A stretch of DNA of 64,000 nt, taken from NCBI GenBank assembly GCA_029945625.1, contig JAQSCW010000010.1, forward strand, positions 62,001-126,000, given 5' to 3'. The position numbers and the translations under genes were made by a program. The notes beneath the pieces were generated by a model. The model was not told where the DNA came from and ran no database searches. It saw nothing but the letters and a program-made list of their open reading frames with translations. The stretch is from a bacterium (GTDB lineage: Bacteria > Bacteroidota > Bacteroidia > B-17B0 > Aurantibacillaceae). Below are positions 55,160 through 63,373 of this stretch, in pieces. Every line of letters begins with the position of its first letter. The stretch's first letter is position 1.

Positions 55160-56545
55160 ATGAACAAAAGATTGCTCTGCCTGTTTGTGGTAATTATTTC
55201 GTTTTCATGCGAACAAGATAAGGGACCTAAACAAAAGCAACACCAAATTAAGTCTGCGACCTGGAGCGCTGAAGTTGCCCCCATTATTTTAAAGAACTGT
55301 ACGCCCTGTCATCGACCCGGAGAGAGTGGCGCCTTTGATCTTCTCAATTACCGGGATGCCTTTCGGAAAGGGAAGCTCATCAAATTTGTAACGCAAACAA
55401 AATACATGCCGCCCTGGCCGGCCGATCCAAGTTACAGTCATTTTGTGGGTGAGCGGGCACTTAGCGACTCTGATATTGAGCTCATAAAGCTTTGGGTTGA
55501 TGGCGGAATGCCCCGTGGAGACAGCACTTCGGAGCCACAAGCGCCGAAGTTTTACAAAGGTTCGTATTTTAGAAAACCTGATCTGGTAATAAAGCCACAG
55601 AAGGCGGTTGAGATTAGAGGAAATGGCCAGGACGTGTTTCTCATTATGAAGTTTCCTTACGAGATTCCCCGCGACACCATAATTGACTTTGTTGAATTTG
55701 TTCCGCACCATCGCAAACTAGTGCATCATGTAAATGGACATTTGGTAAGCTACGACAGCAAACGAACATTTAATTATTTTTCGGGAGAAGTGATCCATAG
55801 CGATACCCGTTCGCAATTGGTGGAGGTATATTCAGGCATGCATGTGCCTTATACCGACAAAATGGAGCCGCATTTTCCCACGCTTACGCCCAATGTAGTG
55901 TATTATTTGCCCGGCTATTTACCACCATCCTACCCGCCCGAACTGGGTGGGTACCGTATGAGAAAGAACGGGATGTTTTTGCTCAACAACATTCATTACG
56001 GACCCAGTAATTCTGATTTAAGAGACAGTAGTTACATCAATGTGTTTTATCGTAAACAACCGGTGCAAAGAGTGATTACCGAAGTACAAATGGGCACCTT
56101 CGGCATCTCGCCCATCGAACCTGAATTTGTTATCCCTGCTAATGAGATAAAGACGTTTCACACACAATCACAATTACCCAAAACCATTTCGCTACTTTCT
56201 GTTAATCCGCACATGCATTTAATTGGAAAGTCGTTTTGGGCATTTGTATTAAAAGCAAATGGAGACACTATTCCTTTGATAGAGATTAAAAAATGGGATT
56301 TCAGGTGGCAGTATTATTATACGTTTAAGCATCCTGTTAAACTCGAAAGGGGAAGTATTATTCATGTATACGGAACCTATGATAACACCAATAAAAATCC
56401 AAATAATCCTTTTCATCCTCCCCAATCTATTACACAAGGCAATGGTGTTGAAAGCATGAAAACCAGCGAAGAGATGTTTCAGTTTATTTTTACTTATGTT
56501 AATTATAAAAAGGGAGATGAGGAGATTGATTTGGAAGGAAAATAA
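55160..56545 (+). CDS. Lipoprotein fusing a c-type haem domain to a copper monooxygenase-like domain
   Basis: A 461-residue protein with a lipoprotein signal (ISFSC, Cys at about 15). The first domain has one CxxCH haem motif (CTPCHRPGE, about 48-56) and a possible axial Met in KYMPPWPADP. The remainder resembles the two-lobed peptidylglycine/dopamine monooxygenase fold. Candidate copper ligands are the His cluster in HHRKLVHHVNGH (about 189-200), NIHYGP, the HxH of NPHMHLIG (about 350) and the Met in EEMFQF near the end. A redox enzyme or electron-transfer protein is likely; the substrate is unknown. It forms an operon with the DUF420 gene. Confidence 0.72.
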   Translation: MNKRLLCLFVVIISFSCEQDKGPKQKQHQIKSATWSAEVAPIILKNCTPCHRPGESGAFDLLNYRDAFRKGKLIKFVTQTKYMPPWPADPSYSHFVGERALSDSDIELIKLWVDGGMPRGDSTSEPQAPKFYKGSYFRKPDLVIKPQKAVEIRGNGQDVFLIMKFPYEIPRDTIIDFVEFVPHHRKLVHHVNGHLVSYDSKRTFNYFSGEVIHSDTRSQLVEVYSGMHVPYTDKMEPHFPTLTPNVVYYLPGYLPPSYPPELGGYRMRKNGMFLLNNIHYGPSNSDLRDSSYINVFYRKQPVQRVITEVQMGTFGISPIEPEFVIPANEIKTFHTQSQLPKTISLLSVNPHMHLIGKSFWAFVLKANGDTIPLIEIKKWDFRWQYYYTFKHPVKLERGSIIHVYGTYDNTNKNPNNPFHPPQSITQGNGVESMKTSEEMFQFIFTYVNYKKGDEEIDLEGK

Positions 56546-56568
56546 GTTTCAACCAATTCTTTAAATAT

Positions 56569-59508
56569 TTACTTATTAACAAGAAGCTTAATTGTTCCGG
56601 TTTGACCCTGGCATTCATAAATTAGAAAGTAGACGCCGTTGCTTAAATCTAAGGTTTTTACTTCAGTTTGGGTCACAAAATCACCTTCCAATACTTTCCT
56701 GCCGGTGAGATCATAAATTCCATAAAAAGTGACTTCCTTTCCTGCATTACTTAAAACAAACAAATCCGAAGCCGGATTTGGGAACAATTTGATGTTGCTT
56801 ATTTTTTGTTGAGTTGCAAGATACAAGGCATTGGAATTGACCGTGAGGGAAATCGTATTAACACTAAGCGAACCAATTGAACCATTAGACTGTAAGTAAA
56901 CAGATTGTGAAATACCAAAATTAATAATAGACCCCTCTTGCAATGTGGACTTAGGTTTAAAATAAAAGCGTGCAATTTCTCCGCTACCACTTACTAGTAT
57001 ATTATTTGTTTTCACATCTGCTACATGCAGTTTCTGATTGGAGAAGGCTGTTTTTCTAAATTGAATATTTTTCGCATCGCTATTTAAGAAAGAAGAAGAA
57101 TAATTAAGATATACTGAATTAGTTTCAATTGCCGAACTCAAATAGTCGACATCAAACACCAGGCCTAATAAAGAGATGGGACTAAGGGAATCTGCAATAA
57201 GCACTTTCAACATATTCCATTGCCCGGGAATAATAAAATTGGGGTATTCAGGAACCAATTTAAGTTCATGAGTAGGTTTGTTTTCTGCCGGGCGAAAACT
57301 ATGAGGCAAAGAAAAATTATTAAATATGGCTAATGTATCAGAATTGTTTACCACCCCATCGCCATCACAATCGGCATTACATTTATTTTTGCCGCTGCTA
57401 ACGGTACCCGTCCAGTTGGCACAGTATTGACTAAAATATGAATTGCTTGCTCCTGAGCGAACTGGTCCTGAATTAAGGTATGAAAGGCCAAGTTCCAAAA
57501 CATCCAAGCCATTCACAATGCCATCACTGTTTGCATCGCCCGGCCAAACATCGGAACAGCTTGTGTTAACTTGCAAGGAGAATACGCCCATGCCAATGCA
57601 TCCATTTGAATCAGTGCCGATAACGCTGTAGGTAGAATTGGCAATAGGTAATACATTTATCGAAGGAGTTGTCACACCGTTTGACCAGGTATATGTATTT
57701 GCACCATTCACATTGAGGTTCGCTGAAGAACCCGCACAAACGGAATTGGGTCCAGAAATAGAAAGCGATGGCAATGGATAAACAAGTATGCAAGAAATTG
57801 TTGAAGAGGTACATCCAACTACATTTGTTCCCATCACGGTATAACAGGTATTTGCAATTGGCGTAAAATTTTGTGCACTTGCAGTTGACCCATTGCTCCA
57901 AGTATATGTGTTTGCTCCGCTTGCAGACAAAGTGACAATTCCACTTCCACATAAAGAAAGTGAACTGGCAGTAATTACCACAATAGGATTGGAATATACA
58001 GTAATTGCAATGGTATTACTGGAAATACAGCCTGTGGTATTTGTGCCACTCGCTGTATAGATCGTGCTGACGCTGGGGCTCACGGCAATGCTCGCAGAAC
58101 CGGATCCCGTGTTCCAAGAATAAGTAGAGGCTCCGGAGACGCTTATCGTTGCTGGGGCACCAGGACAAATAGAATTGCTGGAAACGATTAACTGCAAAAT
58201 CGGCGTGTTGATCAATACAGCAATAGTCTTGGTTGATATACAACCAACTGTGTTTGAAGAGGAAACGCTGTAGATAGTGCTTACGGAAGAGCTAACCAAA
58301 ACGCTGCTGCTATTGCCGCCAACGCTCCAGGTATAATTGTTTACACTACTGAATGCTGTTAAAGTACTCGCTAAAGTATTGCAGCTAATGCTGGGGCTGG
58401 CGGAGGCCGAAAACAGAAAGCTATTGTTAAGATAAATTTGAACGGCAGAGCCCAAACCATCTCCTGCAGCCAAGTCTTGTTCCCCATCTCCATTAAAATC
58501 ACCACGAATTATTTCGGCACCAAACGCGATGGATGGGATTGCAGTTTGGGCGCCGAAATTTCCGCTCCCTAAACCGGGAAGAAAAATCAACGTGTTTGAG
58601 GAGCTATTGATTGCCAGATCAGCATTTCCGTCAAGATCATAATCTGCGGCAGCAAGGCCCCAGCCGCCTGAAATGTTATAATTACCCGCGATGGAAAATG
58701 TGCCGCTACTGCTTCCTAACAAAACGCCACGAACCGAAGCAATATCCCTATAGGGATCATTATTAAAATTACCGGATGTGATGAAGAAAGGCCCGCTTAA
58801 TCCACTATACGTATAGGTGCCCGCGGGAGTAAATGATCCGGAAGCACTTCCCAATAATACTGATATGTTGGATCCGTTTGATATTGCTAAATCATCGTAA
58901 CCATCGCTGTTAAAATTATCTGAAATCATATAAACGCCAGCGGAGCTCAAGGTGTAGTTCGAACATGGCGTAAAAGTACCGGTGCCATTACCTAAAAAAA
59001 CAGAAAGCCCCGCTCCATTGCCGTTTATTATGGCTATATCGGCTGCCCCGTCATTATTAAAGTCATTGCTTGCAAGGTGCTGAGGCTGATTTAATCCCGG
59101 AAGAGTTCCGGCGGTATAGCTACTCACTGGTCCGAAAGCCCCCGTACCGGTATTAAGTCGAATGGCCAATTCAGGGCTACAACACGAGCCTTCGTTAGCC
59201 GTGGCGATGTCCATAAATCCGTCATTATTAAAGTCACCTTTTGTTACCCTTGGATTAGTTCCCATAGTGTAAGTTGTTGGAGATCCAAATGTCCCGTTGC
59301 CAGTGCCCATATATACCCGCACATCATTGCTTTGAAGATCACAAACAACGATGTCTAAAAACGCATCTGCATTAAAATAATCAGTAACTAAACTTCTGGG
59401 CTGCAATGCAGTAGTCAATGTACTAGCTGGAGTCAGGCAGATGCCGGATTGGCTACGTGAAAATAGTGAGCCTAATACAAATGCTAAACTTAGGATAATG
59501 GATTTCAT
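56569..59508 (-). CDS. T9SS cargo protein with FG-GAP repeats, Ig-like repeats, dockerin-like and sorting domains
   Basis: A 979-residue secreted protein using the ATG at 59508, which follows a -7 box. After the signal peptide, an FG-GAP/VCBS beta-propeller (about 30-370) has repeated calcium-site motifs such as DFNNDGFMDIA and DYDLDGNADLA. About four PKD/Ig-like repeats (about 370-650) share the pattern C-x-G...S-x-NL...TY-x-W...G-C. A dockerin-like pair (GDANSDGIVNGLDVLELG and CDGDGVVNNSDTLAIFNNF) lies near 665-735. The C-terminal T9SS type A sorting domain (about 905-979) has LFPNPASD, YDLTGRKVL and NGVYFLIY. A surface or extracellular adhesin-like role is inferred. Confidence 0.88.
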   Translation of the reverse strand: MKSIILSLAFVLGSLFSRSQSGICLTPASTLTTALQPRSLVTDYFNADAFLDIVVCDLQSNDVRVYMGTGNGTFGSPTTYTMGTNPRVTKGDFNNDGFMDIATANEGSCCSPELAIRLNTGTGAFGPVSSYTAGTLPGLNQPQHLASNDFNNDGAADIAIINGNGAGLSVFLGNGTGTFTPCSNYTLSSAGVYMISDNFNSDGYDDLAISNGSNISVLLGSASGSFTPAGTYTYSGLSGPFFITSGNFNNDPYRDIASVRGVLLGSSSGTFSIAGNYNISGGWGLAAADYDLDGNADLAINSSSNTLIFLPGLGSGNFGAQTAIPSIAFGAEIIRGDFNGDGEQDLAAGDGLGSAVQIYLNNSFLFSASASPSISCNTLASTLTAFSSVNNYTWSVGGNSSSVLVSSSVSTIYSVSSSNTVGCISTKTIAVLINTPILQLIVSSNSICPGAPATISVSGASTYSWNTGSGSASIAVSPSVSTIYTASGTNTTGCISSNTIAITVYSNPIVVITASSLSLCGSGIVTLSASGANTYTWSNGSTASAQNFTPIANTCYTVMGTNVVGCTSSTISCILVYPLPSLSISGPNSVCAGSSANLNVNGANTYTWSNGVTTPSINVLPIANSTYSVIGTDSNGCIGMGVFSLQVNTSCSDVWPGDANSDGIVNGLDVLELGLSYLNSGPVRSGASNSYFSQYCANWTGTVSSGKNKCNADCDGDGVVNNSDTLAIFNNFSLPHSFRPAENKPTHELKLVPEYPNFIIPGQWNMLKVLIADSLSPISLLGLVFDVDYLSSAIETNSVYLNYSSSFLNSDAKNIQFRKTAFSNQKLHVADVKTNNILVSGSGEIARFYFKPKSTLQEGSIINFGISQSVYLQSNGSIGSLSVNTISLTVNSNALYLATQQKISNIKLFPNPASDLFVLSNAGKEVTFYGIYDLTGRKVLEGDFVTQTEVKTLDLSNGVYFLIYECQGQTGTIKLLVNK

Positions 59509-59523
59509 GGGCGAAGAATTTCT

Positions 59524-59531
59524 CAAAAGTA
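59524..59531 (-). promoter_or_regulatory. -7 promoter element of the T9SS cargo gene
   Basis: Reads TACTTTTG on the minus strand, matching TAnnTTTG, 15 nt before the ATG at 59508. It overlaps an upstream in-frame ATG at 59526 and so argues against that longer start. Confidence 0.5.
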
Positions 59532-59584
59532 AAAATATTTTCGAAATAACGAAAGAATACCGCTGTCCTCCAGCGTGCTCAGCT

Positions 59585-59606
59585 GGTCGGGATATATATC
59601 TCGACC
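59585..59606. repeat. Palindromic repeat, copy A
   Basis: A 22-bp near-palindrome with arms GGTCGGGAT and ATCTCGACC around a TATA centre. Read on the minus strand it continues CGACCAGC-TGAGCA, matching the flank of copy D. It lies between the T9SS cargo gene and hrpB. Confidence 0.7.
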
Positions 59607-59659
59607 CACCCCACGGACGTGGACGAATATCCTGTCAGCCTGAAGAATAAAGACAATAG

Positions 59660-62143
59660 TTACTTCTTCGTGCTCCTTCCTTTCGCCACAGCCACGGCCG
59701 TCCATGGGTCATCGGGCCAGGCATGTTTTGGATATCGTCGCTGCAATTCTTTTTTTACTTCAAAATATAAATTGTTCCAAAAACTTTTTAGGTCTGAGGT
59801 AACTTGAACAGGCTTGTATCCCGGCGAAAGCAAATGCATTACCAATTTTGTTTTCCCGGCATTGATCTCCGGAGTATCGGCCAATCCAAACACCTCCTGC
59901 AGACGCACCGATAACACCGGCGCAGCACCTGAACTGAAATATTCTATTATTAATTGCGAACCACTTGGCACTTCAATTTTGGAAGGCGTTAATTTATTCA
60001 GAGCTTGTTGTTTTTCATGATCCAATGAAAACAAGAGCGCTTCCGCAAGGTCTATTTTTTTGAGTTCATCTGCTTTTTTGATGCCATTCAAATACGGACC
60101 CAGCCAAAGCTGATTCGTTTCCAGTAAATGCGTCGTGCTTACATCGGGCCATTCTTCTTCGGGATTCCAAATTCTTAAACTGCTGATTCTATTTTGCAAT
60201 TGCAGCATCTTTTCATCAAAATTTAAGAGTGTTTCTCCTTCATTTTTTATTGCATGTGAAACAGCTTTCAATACTTGTTGCTCATTGGGGGAAGAAAGTG
60301 GTTTTGATTGAAGCACAATGCTCCCAATACGAAGATCCTTGTTGGCGATGAGACCACCTTTGCGGGAATCCCAGATAATGGTTTCTGTTTCTTTCACCAG
60401 TGATACTAAATCCTTTGGATTCAGTTGGGCTGCTAAAAATATTTTCCCCAGTCCTTCACGCATATCCATTTGTGCAACAGCCAGCCAGGGTTCGTGTGAG
60501 AGATCATCTTTATGTCCCACCATGGCATATTTACCATTTGCCAATTGGAATTGCGCATTATTTCCCGGGCGCGCTGAGGCAATGCGCTCGGGATACACGT
60601 ATGCCAGTAATAAGCCGGTATCAAAAGGATCAAACACTTCGTTAGTTAATTCAACATGGAGCATTTTTCGGTAAGAGGCCGCCACTTTTTCGATGCGGGC
60701 AAACCTACCGGCATTGCCATTTTTTCGTGCTTTTCTTAATGCTTCTATGCGCAGGTTAATATCAATTCCTGAATCTCTTGGAAGGGGATCACGTTCTTCC
60801 AAAATGGCGGCCACATCGGTTCCCAATTGTTTCATGGCGGTTCCTTCCGCAAGCAGCAGCATATGAGCAATGCGTGGATGACAGGCCAAACGATGTATTT
60901 GTTTTCCGTGTTCGGTGATTTTATTTCCCTCAAGGGCGCCAATTTGTTCAAGAGTTTCTTTCGCTTGTTGTATCGAATTTTTTGGTGGAGGCGTTAACCA
61001 GGTCAAGGAATAAATGTCAGTTACTCCCCATTGCGCGAGGTCAAGCACCAAGTCGCATAAATCGGCTTCATGAATTTCGGGAATACGATGTTCATTTAAA
61101 CGCGAATGCGTGGCGGCGCTCCACATACGATAACACACGCCACTGCTTAATCGCCCTGCGCGGCCCGCACGTTGGTCAGCTGAGTCTTTAGAAACTCTGA
61201 TGGTTTCCAAGCGTGAGAGTCCCGATTTGGGGTCGAAACGTGAAGTCCGCGCAAATCCGCTGTCAATCACTATTCGAACACCTTCAATGGTTAAACTCGT
61301 TTCGGCAATAGAAGTAGCAAGTACTACTTTTCGTTTTCCTTGTTTGTTGGGCATGATGGCCAGAAACTGTTCCTGAAAAGTAAGTTGCCCGTATAAAGGA
61401 TGAATCATCAAACCCTCTACCTGACCGAGAAGTAACTGTTCGCACTTTCTGATCTCTGCTTCTCCCGGTAAAAAAACCAAAATATCACCCGCATGTTCTT
61501 CTGCGGCTTTGAATACCTGTCTGGCCGCTAATTCAGGAAGAAGCATGGGGTCAGCATCGGAGGCGTAAATCACCTCAACCGGATATTGTTTTCCTTCGCT
61601 AACAATAACCGGACAGCGCAGTAATGATTGTAATTGCGGCATATTTAAGGTGGCCGACATGATGAGAATGCGAAGATCAGGACGCAAGACCTGCTGTGCT
61701 TCGCGACAGAGAGCCAGAGCCAAATCGGCATTTAAACTGCGCTCGTGGAACTCATCAAAAACAACAAGACCCACATTTTCGAGGGCATTATCATTTTGTA
61801 ATTGCCGAGTCAAAATGCCTTCTGTTACGACTTCAATATTTGTGTTTTTACCAATTTTGTTTTCAAATCGAATGCGATAACCCACGGTTTCTCCTAAATC
61901 TTCGTCCAACAATTGAGCCATGCGGGCCGCTACACTGCGGGCTGCCAGACGGCGGGGTTCGAGCATAATAATCTTTTTTCCCTCCAACCATTTCTCATCC
62001 ATCAAAGCAAGTGGAAGCAAAGTACTTTTTCCGGCACCCGGAGGAGCATTTACAATAAGTGTGTTTTGATTTTGCAATTTTTCCCGAACATCCGAAATAA
62101 TGTCGGTGATGGGGAGTTTTATGAGGAAGGGATTGAATGACAA
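59660..62143 (-). CDS. hrpB: ATP-dependent helicase HrpB
   Basis: An 827-residue DEAH/RHA-type helicase. Motif I is NAPPGAGKSTLLP (about 35-47), motif II VVFDEFHERS has DEFH, motif III is MSATLN and motif VI is SADQRAGRAGRLSSG (about 318-332). A helicase-associated domain and the HrpB C-terminal region (KLTPSKIEVPSGS, VMHLLSPGYKPVQVTSDL) complete the family pattern. The start is a TTG at 62143; no earlier ATG exists in a sensible position. Its biological role remains poorly defined. The end of the gene is close to palindromic repeat copy A. Confidence 0.92.
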   Translation of the reverse strand: MSFNPFLIKLPITDIISDVREKLQNQNTLIVNAPPGAGKSTLLPLALMDEKWLEGKKIIMLEPRRLAARSVAARMAQLLDEDLGETVGYRIRFENKIGKNTNIEVVTEGILTRQLQNDNALENVGLVVFDEFHERSLNADLALALCREAQQVLRPDLRILIMSATLNMPQLQSLLRCPVIVSEGKQYPVEVIYASDADPMLLPELAARQVFKAAEEHAGDILVFLPGEAEIRKCEQLLLGQVEGLMIHPLYGQLTFQEQFLAIMPNKQGKRKVVLATSIAETSLTIEGVRIVIDSGFARTSRFDPKSGLSRLETIRVSKDSADQRAGRAGRLSSGVCYRMWSAATHSRLNEHRIPEIHEADLCDLVLDLAQWGVTDIYSLTWLTPPPKNSIQQAKETLEQIGALEGNKITEHGKQIHRLACHPRIAHMLLLAEGTAMKQLGTDVAAILEERDPLPRDSGIDINLRIEALRKARKNGNAGRFARIEKVAASYRKMLHVELTNEVFDPFDTGLLLAYVYPERIASARPGNNAQFQLANGKYAMVGHKDDLSHEPWLAVAQMDMREGLGKIFLAAQLNPKDLVSLVKETETIIWDSRKGGLIANKDLRIGSIVLQSKPLSSPNEQQVLKAVSHAIKNEGETLLNFDEKMLQLQNRISSLRIWNPEEEWPDVSTTHLLETNQLWLGPYLNGIKKADELKKIDLAEALLFSLDHEKQQALNKLTPSKIEVPSGSQLIIEYFSSGAAPVLSVRLQEVFGLADTPEINAGKTKLVMHLLSPGYKPVQVTSDLKSFWNNLYFEVKKELQRRYPKHAWPDDPWTAVAVAKGRSTKK

Positions 62144-62243
62144 AAAGAAATTGTTTAGCGGATTAAAGGCTGTAAAATTAGGAAAACCTTAACGTGTATG
62201 CTAAAGAATGACTAATTTTTTGATGTAGGTTTTTTTACTGAGA

Positions 62244-62296
62244 GTTGCGAATTGAACCAAAAAAGATGGGGTCGGGATAAATATCCCGACCAGCGG
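62244..62296. repeat. Palindromic repeat, copy B, with conserved flank
   Basis: The unit starts GTTGCGAATTGAACC, continues through an A-run and ends with a perfect 22-bp palindrome (62270-62291; arms GGTCGGGATA) followed by AGCGG. It shares nearly the whole 53-nt unit with copy D at 63093-63144, in the same orientation. Confidence 0.8.
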
Positions 62297-62371
62297 GGAA
62301 ATTGAATGCGCCTTGGGTGCAAATAGAAAAGTCCTGAATTTTCAGAGATTTAAACGTATATAAAAAATCTT

Positions 62372-62665
62372 TTAAAATTTCTTCTTTTTAGGATGCTGTC
62401 TGGCATCATAAAAAACCAGTAAGTCGATTTGATTTTTCTTTAGTCGGTAAATCAATAAATTATGTTTTGTAATTAAAACTTCGTGAATATCTATCTTACC
62501 GGAGCTTTTGAATTTTATTGATCCCGATTCTATTTGTTGTAAGACTTTTTGTGTATTTGAAATTAATTTTTCTATCTCCTTTCGCGTCCACTCTTTTTCA
62601 AGATATTTTATTATTCTATCGAAACTGGCAGTTGCTCTTGTAGACCAAATTATTTTTTTAGCCAT
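62372..62665 (-). CDS. RelE/ParE-family toxin
   Basis: A 97-residue basic protein with the RelE/ParE superfamily pattern: IIWSTRATASFDRIIKYLEKEW at the start, a middle helix with KLISNTQKVLQQI, then HEVLITKHNLLIYRLKK and IDLLVFYDARQHPKK. ParE-type toxins inhibit gyrase and RelE-type toxins cut mRNA; the sequence alone does not decide, though the absence of a clear catalytic RelE triad favours ParE. It overlaps the antitoxin gene upstream by 16 nt. Confidence 0.82.
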   Translation of the reverse strand: MAKKIIWSTRATASFDRIIKYLEKEWTRKEIEKLISNTQKVLQQIESGSIKFKSSGKIDIHEVLITKHNLLIYRLKKNQIDLLVFYDARQHPKKKKF

Positions 62666-62883
62666 TTCTCATACTTTTTCATGACCTGATCGTTTGGAAT
62701 ACCTCCACCATTATCCAGTTCCTTTACTGCTGTTTCAACATCCGCTTTTACATCATCATGCAGCTCATCCCAAAGATCAGCATCCTCAGTTTTAATAAGG
62801 TTCTTTATTTTTTCAATCAAATGCTTACTCTCGATATTTAAAATCATTTGAGTAAGCTTTACTTTTTCAGCATACAGGCTCAT
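62650..62883 (-). CDS. Antitoxin of the RelE/ParE-type module
   Basis: A 77-residue, mostly helical protein. The N-terminal third (KVKLTQMILNIESKHLIEKIKNL) is followed by an acidic stretch and an end (NGGGIPNDQVMKKYEKWLKK) common in ParD-like antitoxins. The last residues pair with the toxin start through the 16-nt overlap. A -7 box (TATTTTTG, 62906-62913, minus strand) lies 22 nt upstream. The antitoxin probably neutralises the toxin and autoregulates the operon. Confidence 0.75.
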   Translation of the reverse strand: MSLYAEKVKLTQMILNIESKHLIEKIKNLIKTEDADLWDELHDDVKADVETAVKELDNGGGIPNDQVMKKYEKWLKK

Positions 62884-62905
62884 AAAATTTCATTTTTACA
62901 ATATT

Positions 62906-62913
62906 CAAAAATA
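62906..62913 (-). promoter_or_regulatory. -7 promoter element of the toxin-antitoxin operon
   Basis: Reads TATTTTTG on the minus strand, matching TAnnTTTG, 22 nt before the antitoxin ATG. Confidence 0.45.
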
Positions 62914-62980
62914 CAAATTTTCAATAGTATAAACAATCTGTTTCTATCCAAATGGGAACCATCAGTTCATCATTTCCGCC

Positions 62981-63002
62981 GGTCGGGATTTCCATCCCGT
63001 CC
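62981..63002. repeat. Palindromic repeat, copy C
   Basis: Arms GGTCGGGAT and ATCCCGTCC around TTCC give an imperfect 22-bp palindrome of the same family. It lacks the GTTGCGAATTGAA flank of copies B and D. Confidence 0.65.
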
Positions 63003-63092
63003 TATTTAAAATCAAACACTTCTATTTAAACAAAGCACGCATTAGATAAATATTTTCTACGAAATTACCTGAATTGAATTTTTGTTGGATAT

Positions 63093-63144
63093 GTTGCGAA
63101 TTGAATCAAAAAAATGAGGTCGGGATAAATATTCCGACCAGCGG
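63093..63144. repeat. Palindromic repeat, copy D, with conserved flank
   Basis: The unit starts GTTGCGAATTGAATC and ends with the 22-bp palindrome (63118-63139; one mismatch between arms) followed by AGCGGAGCA. It is a direct repeat of copy B, and the toxin-antitoxin module lies between them. Confidence 0.8.
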
Positions 63145-63251
63145 AGCAGCGCGGAATAAGGCAAAGCACATAAATTGTCAAAAAATTGACCCAATACGTG
63201 GTTAATGAACAGATGAAAGGGATTTTGAAGCCCAAATCCCCACCGTTTTAC

Positions 63252-63259
63252 TATATTTG
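63252..63259 (+). promoter_or_regulatory. -7 promoter element of lepA
   Basis: TATATTTG matches TAnnTTTG. TTTG at 63224-63227 lies 24 nt upstream as a possible -33 element. The predicted leader is about 108 nt. Confidence 0.5.
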
Positions 63260-63315
63260 TAGCCCTCTAAAAACCAGTAAAAAACTCAAGGAATTGAGAC
63301 GTACTAAGTTTTAGG

Positions 63316-63349
63316 CTTAGTGCAGCTTAGTGTCCTTAATGTCTTAGTG
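63316..63349 (+). repeat. CTTAGTG repeat cluster in the lepA leader
   Basis: CTTAGTG occurs at 63316-63322, 63326-63332 and 63343-63349, with the variant CTTAATG at 63335-63341. It sits in the untranslated leader, 24 nt before the lepA start. Confidence 0.6.
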
Positions 63350-63373
63350 GTAAAAATAACGAGGAAGAAATAA

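Larger units (their letters stand above)
62884..63373. other. Non-coding interval between the toxin-antitoxin module and lepA
   Basis: This 490-bp stretch contains the antitoxin promoter, palindromic repeat copies C and D, the lepA promoter and a cluster of CTTAGTG words. I see no gene. Confidence 0.6.

Noticed and set aside
57443-58243. Open frames opposite or out of frame within the T9SS cargo gene
   Set aside because: They follow the repeat periodicity of the real gene and have no independent support.
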